Virus record (IMG/VR): IMGVR_UViG_3300027970_000039
Location: 1 to 52,310 of that record
DNA: 52,310 nucleotides
Direction: 5' to 3' (one strand)
DNA from: a virus
Position numbers and translations under genes: made by a program. Within the stretch, counting starts at the first letter, position 1. Every line of letters begins with the position of its first letter. The notes below the pieces were generated by a model that was not told the origin of the DNA, did not search any database, and saw only the letters and a program-made list of their open reading frames with translations. Shown here in pieces: positions 6,970 through 14,229 of the stretch.

Positions 6970-7559
6970 CTCCATTTGAGGTTTTTTGTGCCTTTTTATG
7001 TGTGAAGCAGCACTTTACTAAACCCAGTTATGATATTTTTAAATATAATTGGAAAACTCGGGCATCTATCAAATCCTATAATGTCAGAAAAGACAGATAT
7101 TTTTTCGAGAAGCTCTCCCGACAGAAAAATGAACAGGAAATAAAGGATTTCTTTGTATCAAATTTTGCATATTCGCAAAATGCGAGGGGTGTTTATATTC
7201 CAGACTTGATTCGGGAAGGTGAGGAAACATATTTAAAATGGAAAAGGAATATTCAGAGTTTATCCTATTTGTTTAAAACTGAATTAGAGGTTTTTATCTC
7301 TCATAGAAATCTAAACGAATTTATGAAATGCGAACCTGGCCAACATTCTCCATTGCTCAGAAAATATATTTCCTCTGCAATATCACTTGAAACTTTAGTT
7401 ATTATTGATAAGCTATTAAATTTTGTGAGTTCCTATGATAAAATATTAACTGACCCAATTTGGGAGATAGTAAGTCTAAAAGTTAAAAAATACTCTCCAT
7501 TTTTGAGTATAAATAGAGATATATACCTAGAAATTATGAGGGAAATTGTTTGTGAATAA
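6966..7559 (+). CDS. gp59: gp59 loader of the replicative helicase
   Basis: The 197-residue product fits T4 gp59 in length and landmarks: M-T-P-F-E-V-F at the start, then K-D-R-Y-F-F-E-K-L-S-R-Q-K, and W-E-I-V-S-L-K-V-K-K-Y-S-P-F-L near the end. gp59 binds forked DNA and gp32 and loads the gp41 helicase, coupling recombination to replication. It starts with a four-base overlap with gp33 and ends overlapping the next start, in a compact replication block that finishes with gp32. Confidence 0.92.
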   Translation: MTPFEVFCAFLCVKQHFTKPSYDIFKYNWKTRASIKSYNVRKDRYFFEKLSRQKNEQEIKDFFVSNFAYSQNARGVYIPDLIREGEETYLKWKRNIQSLSYLFKTELEVFISHRNLNEFMKCEPGQHSPLLRKYISSAISLETLVIIDKLLNFVSSYDKILTDPIWEIVSLKVKKYSPFLSINRDIYLEIMREIVCE

Positions 7560-7887
7560 GTTTTTTGACTCTGAAGTAGTCGCGGCTGCAATGGTAGAAT
7601 TGGCGGATATGCAGGAAGAATTGTTAGTGAAGATGTTCACGTCTCCGATGGAGACAAAAGAAACTAGAGTAGCATATATAAATTTAATGAAAGAATTTTT
7701 AGAGAAGCAGAAATTGTTCTTCTTTAGGCTCACACTATCTGATGACGAGGAAGCTAAAGAAGTGAAGGAGTTGATTATTAAACAAGCTAAAATTCTTGGA
7801 ATTATTGAAGAAGATAATACTGAAGATTTATTTAAATCTCTTGAGAAGACTATAACAGAACTTGCTAAATTGATAACCTTAGACTAA
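7552..7887 (+). CDS. DUF1825-like protein
   Basis: I place the start at GTG 7552 (GAGGG lies about nine bases upstream) rather than the in-frame TTG at 7546. This gives M-N-K-F-F-D-S-E-V-V and a protein of 111 residues. F-F-D-S-E-V-V, the later Y-I-N-L-M-K-E-F-L-E, and F-F-F-R-L-T-L-S-D-D match the cyanobacterial DUF1825 family, whose function is unknown. The family assignment is from memory. The gene sits between gp59 and gp32 and overlaps gp59 by eight bases. A host-derived protein in a replication operon suggests a role in genome or transcription control, but this is inference. Confidence 0.75.
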   Translation: MNKFFDSEVVAAAMVELADMQEELLVKMFTSPMETKETRVAYINLMKEFLEKQKLFFFRLTLSDDEEAKEVKELIIKQAKILGIIEEDNTEDLFKSLEKTITELAKLITLD

Positions 7888-7963
7888 AATAATATCGTGG
7901 CTAGGAAATCCACTTAAAGCTAATCCAACAGGCCATATACAATTTATACGAACATTAAACACA
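7888..7963 (+). promoter_or_regulatory. gp32 leader with a small hairpin
   Basis: This is the only sizeable gap in the replication block. It contains GTGG (7897-7900) pairing with CCAC (7910-7913), about 67 to 51 bases before the gp32 start, in otherwise AT-rich sequence. T4 gp32 represses its own translation through a pseudoknot at a similar distance. Only the hairpin is visible; a second pseudoknot stem is weak. The rest shows no clear promoter. Confidence 0.3.
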
Positions 7964-8881
7964 ATGAACTTTCAAGAACTTAAAAAGAAATCAAAAATGG
8001 GCTCACTGACTGAGAAGCTCATTAAACAAGTTGAAAAACTAAATAGTGGCTCGGGAGAAATTAGGGATGACGAGAGATTCTGGAAACCTACTCTAAGCAA
8101 GAAAACCGAAACTGGCTATGCCGTGATTCGTTTTCTTCCAGCAGGAGCTGATTGGGAAGATGAATACGTGCAAATGTTTAGTCACGCATTTCAGGGTCCT
8201 GGTGGCCAATGGTTAATTGAAAATTGTCCCACAAGCATTGGTCGCAAATGTGCGATTTGTGCGAACAATTCCGTAGATTGGGCAACAGGGGACAAGCAAA
8301 AACAGAATATCGTGAGAGAACGTAAGCGTAAACTCTCCTATTATGCAAATATTCTAGTTCTTAAGGACTCGGATTCTCCAGAAAATGAAGGAACAGTTAA
8401 AATCTATAAGTTTGGTAAAAAAATCTTTGAAAAGATTGATGCTGCACTTCGTCCTAAATTTCAAGACGAAACTCCATTAAATCCATTTGATTTTTGGACT
8501 GGTGCAGACTTCAAGCTTAAAGTTTTGAAGAAGGATGGTTATTGGAATTATGATAGTTCTGAATTTGCACCCTCCACTGAACTTCTAGGTGGAGATGAGG
8601 CAGAATTGAAGAAAATTTATTCTCAGCTTCATAATATTACTGAGTTGGTTGCAGAAACTAACTTCAAGGACTATGATACACTTCAACAAAGATTGGACCT
8701 AGTATTAGGTAATACCTCTGCTCCTGCTTCTAGAAAGAAAGTTGATTCTGAACTTCAAGAAGAAATTCAACAGGAATATGATTCTGTAAACAAGTCCGCT
8801 TCAGCTAAAGTTTCTGATGATGAGGATGACGAGGATGCTGATTCAGCACTGGATTATTTCTCAAAGTTAGCTGCAATGTAA
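7964..8881 (+). CDS. gp32: Single-stranded DNA-binding protein gp32
   Basis: The 305-residue protein has the three T4 gp32 regions. The first is a short basic cooperativity segment (F-Q-E-L-K-K-K-S, residues 3-10). The second is an OB-fold core with the zinc ligands H74, C88, C96 and C99 (C-P-T-S-I-G-R-K-C-A-I-C). The third is an acidic C-terminal tail rich in Asp and Glu that ends S-A-L-D-Y-F-S-K-L-A-A-M. It coats single-stranded DNA in replication, repair and recombination and recruits gp59 and other partners through the tail. It ends one base from a convergent minus-strand gene. Confidence 0.96.
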   Translation: MNFQELKKKSKMGSLTEKLIKQVEKLNSGSGEIRDDERFWKPTLSKKTETGYAVIRFLPAGADWEDEYVQMFSHAFQGPGGQWLIENCPTSIGRKCAICANNSVDWATGDKQKQNIVRERKRKLSYYANILVLKDSDSPENEGTVKIYKFGKKIFEKIDAALRPKFQDETPLNPFDFWTGADFKLKVLKKDGYWNYDSSEFAPSTELLGGDEAELKKIYSQLHNITELVAETNFKDYDTLQQRLDLVLGNTSAPASRKKVDSELQEEIQQEYDSVNKSASAKVSDDEDDEDADSALDYFSKLAAM

Positions 8882-8882
8882 G

Positions 8883-9146
8883 TTAAACTTTCTTTGTTGT
8901 GCTATCTTCAAATTGAGAAGATTTATCGTACTTCATTACATTTTTTAAATCAGATATGAATACTCCGAGAAATTCGGGCTTAAGAATGAGGATAGTTCTC
9001 TTACCCTCATTTTTTTGTACTTCATAGTCATAATTTGTTACTGAAGTTAATCCAGAATATCTGCTTGCACCTCCAGACCCAGAGATGTTTACTCCAAAAT
9101 CTTCAACGGTAAAATCAATTTGAATGTTTGGTAATGGTCCAATCAT
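8883..9146 (-). CDS. Small conserved hypothetical protein (87 aa)
   Basis: This is the last gene of the minus-strand cluster, one base after gp53. The product begins M-I-G-P-L-P-N-I-Q-I-D-F and contains a Gly/Ser-rich stretch (S-G-S-G-G-A-S-R-Y-S-G). It looks like a small beta-rich domain. Nothing is recognised beyond its place next to baseplate genes. It faces gp32 head-on with almost no spacer and no visible terminator. Confidence 0.6.
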   Translation of the reverse strand: MIGPLPNIQIDFTVEDFGVNISGSGGASRYSGLTSVTNYDYEVQKNEGKRTILILKPEFLGVFISDLKNVMKYDKSSQFEDSTTKKV

Positions 9147-9147
9147 A

Positions 9148-10008
9148 TTAGCTAGGTGGTAGGTATCTGAATCGGAATGTAGGAATCATTTTTTGAGTAA
9201 TGGGGTCTAATACTTCAACAATTTCATATAGCCTATTCGTTAATGTAATTTTGTATATGGTATTGATGGAGTCCTCCACAATAATTAGTTTGTTTTCATC
9301 TCTACCATATACCTCAAAGGACCCTCCCCAACCAGATGGCCAGAATGTTGCTAAATCATTATCTATATTCACATCAATAATTGGATTTATTCTAGGATAT
9401 ACTTTAAGTTTTGATGTTTCTATATTTATATCAGGAATGGGATAAAGAACAATACCTTCTTCTCTCTGAAGAACGGGCAGAACTTGAATTAAATTAATTT
9501 CAATTGTCGTTAAATTGTCTTGTGGTGGATATGCATCTAATTCATAACTAGTCTTACCATCTTCTGTAGTTACGGATGTAGGAATGTTTTGTGCTGGGTC
9601 TACTTGAAGACCTTTTGGTAATACAATTCGGTTAAAGTTATCTCGGAGTTCATTAGTTTCTACGTGATGAGTAGCTAGAAGTGCAGATTCACTTCCATAT
9701 TTTTCCAACAAATACTCATATAGAGTGTTATTATCTAATGGCCATTCATTGTTTAAATTTATAATATTATTGGTGGTTAGAATTACCCAATCTAATTCCG
9801 AATCTCCATAGAACTTCTCCGCAATTTGGTCTGGGCGTTCGTTTTCACTAATTTGATAAGGCGCAAAAATATCACTAAAATTTCCAATATCTTCACGAAG
9901 TTTAGCTCTTCTCCAGAAGTTTTTAATTGTAGCATATTCTTCTGACGAAGTTTTATCTATAACTTGAGATTTAATTTTTATAGCTGGAAGCTCTTTAAAA
10001 TAAGCCAT
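9148..10008 (-). CDS. gp53: Baseplate wedge protein gp53
   Basis: The N-terminal half (286 aa total) contains the gp53 hallmark, a LysM-like segment: Y-Q-I-S-E-N-E-R-P-D-Q-I-A-E-K-F-Y-G-D, then D-W-V-I-L-T-T-N-N-I (about residues 50-83). In T4, gp53 clamps neighbouring baseplate wedges together in the final hexagonal assembly. The C-terminal half is beta-rich with many Pro and Ile. It sits one base after gp48. Confidence 0.9.
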   Translation of the reverse strand: MAYFKELPAIKIKSQVIDKTSSEEYATIKNFWRRAKLREDIGNFSDIFAPYQISENERPDQIAEKFYGDSELDWVILTTNNIINLNNEWPLDNNTLYEYLLEKYGSESALLATHHVETNELRDNFNRIVLPKGLQVDPAQNIPTSVTTEDGKTSYELDAYPPQDNLTTIEINLIQVLPVLQREEGIVLYPIPDINIETSKLKVYPRINPIIDVNIDNDLATFWPSGWGGSFEVYGRDENKLIIVEDSINTIYKITLTNRLYEIVEVLDPITQKMIPTFRFRYLPPS

Positions 10009-10009
10009 A

Positions 10010-11515
10010 TCAATATCCTATATGGTCGTCTGGTACAGAAGCCAAATCTTTTAGTTCAGGATTTTCTTGATAATCATTATCAAAGATGGGCTCAATTTCT
10101 TTGAAGGTTAATTCCATAATTACGGAAGCTGGTTGTCCTTCATTATATGCTAACCATTCATTTGTTGGAGTATAATTTACATTAAATGAAGTTAACGCAC
10201 ATATTTTAAATTTATTTATTCCTTTGATTGAGCTTCCTCCTGTTGTCAAATATTCCAATTTGTATACATTGGGTGTTCCTAGAAATAATGAAGGCCCTCC
10301 AGCTTGAGCTATTCTCTTTTTTGCGGCCATTCCTTGCTTAAATACTCTTAGAATTTTATTCACTTTTATGGATTCGTCTTTAGTTCTTGGACTCATAATA
10401 TATGGAAAAGTAAATGACCTGAGAGTTACATTATTAAATAGTAGTTGTAAATTAGTATTGGGCACTACTCCAAATCCTCTGGCGAGTATGCTTTCTGGAG
10501 AAACATCAAATCCATATTTACTCAAAATTAATGACTGTAGAGAGGTTTTGAGTAGATTTAAGCCATCATTACTTCCTACTGCATTACTTGCTAACATACC
10601 AAGCATTGCTGCCTGTGGAATTCTTCCCGCTAATTCTGCTAATCCACCAAGTCCAGCTTGATTTAATATTGATTGAAGTCCTTCTGCTCCTACGAGTCCT
10701 GCTGTGAAGTCTGCGGGTTTTTGAGATACCAATGAAGCAGCAGCAGCGGTCGTAGAATTCATATTATCATCTCCCCAACTCACATTATTACTATCTCTAG
10801 CATTATTTGGAATAGGTAGATAAATTGTGGCTCCAGTATCTGCAATTGTAGTTCCACGAGTTAATCCTTTACTGAGTAAATCTTTAATATTTGTAGTCGT
10901 CCCAGTGAATAGATTTTCATTGGGTGGCTTATAAATTATTTCTTGAATTTTGAGTGTATCTTGATTATTTTTAAGCAATCCATCTGGATATGATATTATT
11001 TCTTGTTTTCTTGACGATGGGCTTTGTGCATAGTTGAATGGTTTGAGAGGCTCTAGTGGAGATATTATGTCAACTAAATTTCCTTGTCCTGGTGGATTTG
11101 ATAATCCTGGAGCATTTCCCGCAATTCCAGGAGAAGTGCCTACTGCAGCATTTGTAACTTTTGGTGTACCTGATTGATTGGGTGGCTTTGTACTATCATC
11201 TGTTACATTACCTTTAGTCTGCCCACCTAAAGTTGTATATGTGGAATATACTGTTGTTCGTATTTTATCACTTAGCTCCTGTCCTGCTGGAGTCAGTTTA
11301 GTAGGGTCTTTATTTGTGAATAGATTTGGGTCTTGAACTGCATCTGAATAATATGTTCCATTTTGATAAAACACTGCAGGGCCTATACCAAATGCATTTT
11401 TTTCAATAAGCCTATGCACTCCCGTTGTTGGGTCATATTGCAATGCAAGCTTCAATCCTCCAGGACCACAAGTTTCGCACCTATAAAAATTTTCGTTTAT
11501 CGTGATATATGACAT
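10010..11515 (-). CDS. gp48: Baseplate tail-tube cap protein gp48
   Basis: The 501-residue protein is recognised by its C-terminal region (about 350-480): F-N-N-V-T-L-R-S-F-T-F-P-Y-I-M-S-P-R, and then F-K-I-C-A-L-T-S-F-N-V-N-Y-T-P. That is the tube-like fold of T4 gp48, which sits on the baseplate hub and starts the tail tube with gp54. The N-terminal 250 residues are Pro/Thr/Gly-rich and less ordered, with a Cys pair (Y-R-C-E-T-C). The protein is longer than T4 gp48, as is common in cyanophages. Confidence 0.85.
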   Translation of the reverse strand: MSYITINENFYRCETCGPGGLKLALQYDPTTGVHRLIEKNAFGIGPAVFYQNGTYYSDAVQDPNLFTNKDPTKLTPAGQELSDKIRTTVYSTYTTLGGQTKGNVTDDSTKPPNQSGTPKVTNAAVGTSPGIAGNAPGLSNPPGQGNLVDIISPLEPLKPFNYAQSPSSRKQEIISYPDGLLKNNQDTLKIQEIIYKPPNENLFTGTTTNIKDLLSKGLTRGTTIADTGATIYLPIPNNARDSNNVSWGDDNMNSTTAAAASLVSQKPADFTAGLVGAEGLQSILNQAGLGGLAELAGRIPQAAMLGMLASNAVGSNDGLNLLKTSLQSLILSKYGFDVSPESILARGFGVVPNTNLQLLFNNVTLRSFTFPYIMSPRTKDESIKVNKILRVFKQGMAAKKRIAQAGGPSLFLGTPNVYKLEYLTTGGSSIKGINKFKICALTSFNVNYTPTNEWLAYNEGQPASVIMELTFKEIEPIFDNDYQENPELKDLASVPDDHIGY

Positions 11516-12037
11516 TTATGGTGAGGATAGGCTATCTGGGTAATCCCATACTTTATATTTTGGAACAGATTGTCCTAAAGAATTTACAAATTTTTCAGTT
11601 GGTAGTAGTGAAATATCTCCCCATTGATTGTCTGGAACTTTGAAGAAATCAGTAATTACATTTCCGAAGAGATAATTCTTCAAAGTTTTTCTTGGAGCAT
11701 TAACTTGGCCTTTCTTATTTAGGTATGATTCAGCTACTCCCTTGCGATAGCTTGGATTTAAATAGTGAACATTGGACCCTAGGAATATTCCTTGTCTTGG
11801 ATTAATTTCTATAATATAGACCAATGGATGTTGGTCCCAAAATTTATATTTTTGTGGGTATTTTGCTGAGTATAGAAAAAATACGAAGTCTCCTGGGTCA
11901 ATAAAGAAGGTGTCTGCTTGATTGATATTCTTTTTCTGATAGTCTTTTAGAGAATTCATTAGAGAATTGGTATACCAATCCGACGACTTATACCCAGATT
12001 TCCCTGCACTTTTTCGTATTTCTTCGTAGATGTTCAT
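11516..12037 (-). CDS. Conserved T4-like phage protein of unknown function (173 aa)
   Basis: The gene starts four bases inside gp4 (ATGA-type overlap) and abuts gp48. The product has D-P-G-D-F-V-F-F-L-Y-S-A-K and then F-W-D-Q-H-P-L-V-Y-I-I-E-I. This pattern occurs in a family of T4-like phage proteins with no agreed role. Its position between a head-completion and a tail-tube-cap gene suggests a structural or assembly function. No enzyme motif is visible. Confidence 0.7.
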   Translation of the reverse strand: MNIYEEIRKSAGKSGYKSSDWYTNSLMNSLKDYQKKNINQADTFFIDPGDFVFFLYSAKYPQKYKFWDQHPLVYIIEINPRQGIFLGSNVHYLNPSYRKGVAESYLNKKGQVNAPRKTLKNYLFGNVITDFFKVPDNQWGDISLLPTEKFVNSLGQSVPKYKVWDYPDSLSSP

Positions 12038-12480
12038 TTTATTCCCAACTGATATTCGCTGAAAATTCTGAATTCGTGGTCATTATGTTTACACCATTCT
12101 TTTGCCGCAGACCATTTTGCCTGATTTCTTGCCCACATTTGAACTTGATATACCCAAGATTTAGTTTTTCGTTTTGGATTTTTTTCTGGCTCAATCAAAT
12201 CTTTTTTTGGCTTAATTTCTACTACCAATTTCTTTAGTTTTCCTTCTGCGTCTATATATTTCATAAAAATGTCGGGAAAGTATCTCTTATATTTTCCAGA
12301 TACTGGGTCAAGATAGACTATAAATTTTTCTTCACTTCCCCAAGATTTAACACTTTCTGTTAAATCACAGTATTCAAACATCTTAAGTTCATATGAACTT
12401 CTAAAAACTATATTTGTTGGGTCTCCACCATACTTATCTGGATTCTTGGGTTTAAATTTACCCTGACGATAAGACACCAT
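12034..12480 (-). CDS. gp4: Head-completion nuclease gp4
   Basis: At 148 residues this matches T4 gp4 (gp50): K-P-K-N-P-D-K-Y-G-G, then I-V-F-R-S-S-Y-E-L-K, a D-x10-E-x-K nuclease core (Y-F-P-D-I-F followed by V-V-E-I-K-P-K), and Q-V-Q-M-W-A-R-N-Q-A-K-W. The fold is TnsA-like. gp4 acts at head completion so that filled capsids can join tails. It is the first gene of the minus-strand unit and diverges from gp54. Confidence 0.92.
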   Translation of the reverse strand: MVSYRQGKFKPKNPDKYGGDPTNIVFRSSYELKMFEYCDLTESVKSWGSEEKFIVYLDPVSGKYKRYFPDIFMKYIDAEGKLKKLVVEIKPKKDLIEPEKNPKRKTKSWVYQVQMWARNQAKWSAAKEWCKHNDHEFRIFSEYQLGIK

Positions 12481-12485
12481 AAATA
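12478..12485 (+). promoter_or_regulatory. Candidate late promoter for gp54
   Basis: CATAAATA matches the T4 late element in seven of eight bases and ends 23 bases before the gp54 ATG. It overlaps the gp4 start codon and is interleaved with the opposing minus-strand motif. Confidence 0.5.
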
Positions 12486-12500
12486 TAAAGAAGCTTCATA

Positions 12501-12508
12501 GTATTTAG
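12501..12508 (-). promoter_or_regulatory. Candidate late promoter for the gp4-gp53 unit
   Basis: On the minus strand these bases read CTAAATAC, ending 20 bases before the gp4 start. The motif fits the NNTAAATA series and is the only candidate for the minus-strand structural genes. Confidence 0.5.
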
Positions 12509-13300
12509 ATGCCCGCTCAAAAAGACCAGTTGGTAAGTTCAGGACAACCTTCAGTTGGATTATTTTATACACCAATTTCTGGGAAGGTTAGGTCTGACCG
12601 TGCTCTGTTGAAATCGGCATTGGATATGATTGGTGAAATTTCCGTCACCAGTCAATTTAAAGTTTCTCTACATTTATCTCCAAATGGAATCTCCGATTTG
12701 GAGAGTTGGTTAGCGAAAGATGGATTATTAGATAATTCGGATAAAGTTACATCATATGACTTTATGTGCTCGGATACCAGTCTTCCTGGAGCAGCATTTA
12801 ATACATTTGATGAAATTGGAAGTCGTCAGGGAGTTAAGGAGACGTTTCCAGCAAGAAGAGAGTTTCCTCCATTTAGTATGGAGTTTTATGTAGATAGTGA
12901 ATATCGTATGATTCGGCTATTTGAAGAGTGGATGAATTTTATCAATCCAATTTATACTTCTGCTGGCGAGGCAACTCCTAATTCTATTGGGTCTGGATAT
13001 GGGGGTGCTAAGAATAGGTCAGATTTTTTCAGATTAAGATACCCAAATGAATATAAAAGAATCATTTCGGTAACTAAGTTTGAACGAGATTTTTTCATAG
13101 ATAAGTCTAAGTCTCTGGGTATATTAGGAACGGGCGCAAATAGGCAAACTTCCATTACATATCGTATGATTGATGCATTTCCATCAAATATTGCATCTAT
13201 ACCTGTTACATATCAAGGTAGTATAGTAACAAAATCTATTATTGAATTTAAATATTCTAGATATGTGATTGAGAGAAATCGACGGGAGCTACCACCTTAA
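12509..13300 (+). CDS. gp54: Baseplate tail-tube initiator gp54
   Basis: The 263-residue protein has tube-protein features: C-S-D-T-S-L-P-G-A-A-F-N-T-F early, M-E-F-Y-V-D-S-E-Y in the middle, and Y-R-M-I-D-A-F-P-S-N near the end. This is the pattern shared by T4 gp54 and the tail-tube protein gp19. gp54 polymerises on gp48 and starts tube growth. The divergent neighbour gp48 and the following gp26 support gp54 over gp19. No good Shine-Dalgarno site precedes the ATG. Confidence 0.8.
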   Translation: MPAQKDQLVSSGQPSVGLFYTPISGKVRSDRALLKSALDMIGEISVTSQFKVSLHLSPNGISDLESWLAKDGLLDNSDKVTSYDFMCSDTSLPGAAFNTFDEIGSRQGVKETFPARREFPPFSMEFYVDSEYRMIRLFEEWMNFINPIYTSAGEATPNSIGSGYGGAKNRSDFFRLRYPNEYKRIISVTKFERDFFIDKSKSLGILGTGANRQTSITYRMIDAFPSNIASIPVTYQGSIVTKSIIEFKYSRYVIERNRRELPP

Positions 13301-13306
13301 TAAATA
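13299..13306 (+). promoter_or_regulatory. Candidate late promoter before gp26
   Basis: AATAAATA overlaps the gp54 stop codon and ends 24 bases before the GTG start of gp26. Confidence 0.5.
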
Positions 13307-13330
13307 ACGTAAGTGTATTAGATTATTAAA

Positions 13331-14059
13331 GTGCCTTTACCAAAAATTGTGACTCAAGAGTTTTCATTAGAGCTTCCGTCTACTGGAAAAAGTATAAAAT
13401 ATCGTCCATTTCTAGTGAAAGAAGAGAAAATTCTTTTAATTGCATTAGAGAGTAAGGATGTGAAGCAAATTACTTCTGCTATTAAGCAAATTCTGAAAGC
13501 TTGTATTCTAACTCGGAATATAAAAGTTGAAGAACTTCCAACATTTGATATTGAATATATTTTTCTAAATGTGAGAGGTAAGTCTGTTGGTGAAAGTATT
13601 GATTTGATTGTAACTTGTGCAGATGATGGTGAAACTCAAGTTCCAGTCACAATTTTTATCGACCAAATTCAGGTTGTAAAAAATCCTAATCATACTCAAG
13701 ATATATCTTTGGGTTCGGATTTAATATTGAGAATGAAATATCCCTCATTAGAAGAATTTATAAACAACAATTTTGAATTTACTCAGGAAAATTCAGTTGC
13801 AAATATTGATAGGTCTCTTGAAATTATATCCTCTTGTATGGACGTAGTTTTCAGTGAAGATGAGAGCTGGAGCGCCAAGGATTGTTCAAAGAAGGAACTG
13901 ATGGATTACATTGAAACTATGACGAATAGTCAGTTTTCAGCCATTGAAAACTTTTTTCAAACAATGCCTGTTCTTTCCTATGAGTTTGAGGTAGTGAATC
14001 CCAAAACTAAAGTTAAAAATGCAGTTCAGTTAAAGGGACTGACCAGTTTTTTTACTTGA
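13331..14059 (+). CDS. gp26: Baseplate hub assembly protein gp26
   Basis: This 242-residue protein begins at GTG with M-P-L-P-K-I-V-T-Q-E-F-S-L-E-L-P and K-Y-R-P-F-L-V-K-E-E-K-I-L-L-I-A. That is the T4 gp26 family (baseplate hub assembly). In T4 it is needed to build the hub and is not abundant in the finished virion. The last codons are A-G-T T-T-T T-T-T A-C-T then TGA, which contain a perfect -1 slippery heptamer (see separate entry). This suggests that a minor, longer product is also made. Confidence 0.82.
   Translation: MPLPKIVTQEFSLELPSTGKSIKYRPFLVKEEKILLIALESKDVKQITSAIKQILKACILTRNIKVEELPTFDIEYIFLNVRGKSVGESIDLIVTCADDGETQVPVTIFIDQIQVVKNPNHTQDISLGSDLILRMKYPSLEEFINNNFEFTQENSVANIDRSLEIISSCMDVVFSEDESWSAKDCSKKELMDYIETMTNSQFSAIENFFQTMPVLSYEFEVVNPKTKVKNAVQLKGLTSFFT
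14047..14053 (+). other. Candidate -1 programmed ribosomal frameshift site (T TTT TTT)
   Basis: In the gp26 frame the seven T read as agT TTT TTT, fitting the X XXY YYZ slippery rule exactly. The site is one codon (ACT) before the gp26 stop at 14057. A slip back by one base leads through Y-L-S into the 53-aa frame that begins at 14062. No strong downstream stem was found by eye. Confidence 0.6.
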
Positions 14060-14061
14060 GT

Positions 14062-14223
14062 ATGAGTTATATTGACCTTGAAAGTGTGTTTAAGATTAAT
14101 TTTGCTGTGAGACAGTTTCACAAATGGCCAATTAGTGAACTTGATGATATTGTTCCCTGGGAAAGAGAGATATATTTAGGACTTCTAGAGCAACATATAG
14201 AAGATGAATCCAACAAAAAGTAA
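14062..14223 (+). CDS. Small frame after gp26; probable frameshift extension (53 aa)
   Basis: The frame starts at ATG 14062, two bases after the gp26 stop, and lies in the -1 frame relative to gp26. The product has W-P-I-S-E-L-D-D-I-V-P-W-E-R-E-I-Y-L, then L-L-E-Q-H-I-E-D-E. Acidic helical ends with a W-E-x-E-x-Y-L core are typical of the second part of frameshifted tail-assembly chaperones in other long-tailed phages. It has no Shine-Dalgarno site. It is either translated by re-initiation or mainly made as a gp26 extension. The family link is inference. Confidence 0.65.
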   Translation: MSYIDLESVFKINFAVRQFHKWPISELDDIVPWEREIYLGLLEQHIEDESNKK

Positions 14224-14229
14224 ATTCAA

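Noticed and set aside
7546-7551. TTG at 7546 as start of the DUF1825-like gene
   Set aside because: The GTG at 7552 is the better start codon, places GAGGG at normal spacing and gives the family-like beginning K-F-F-D-S-E.
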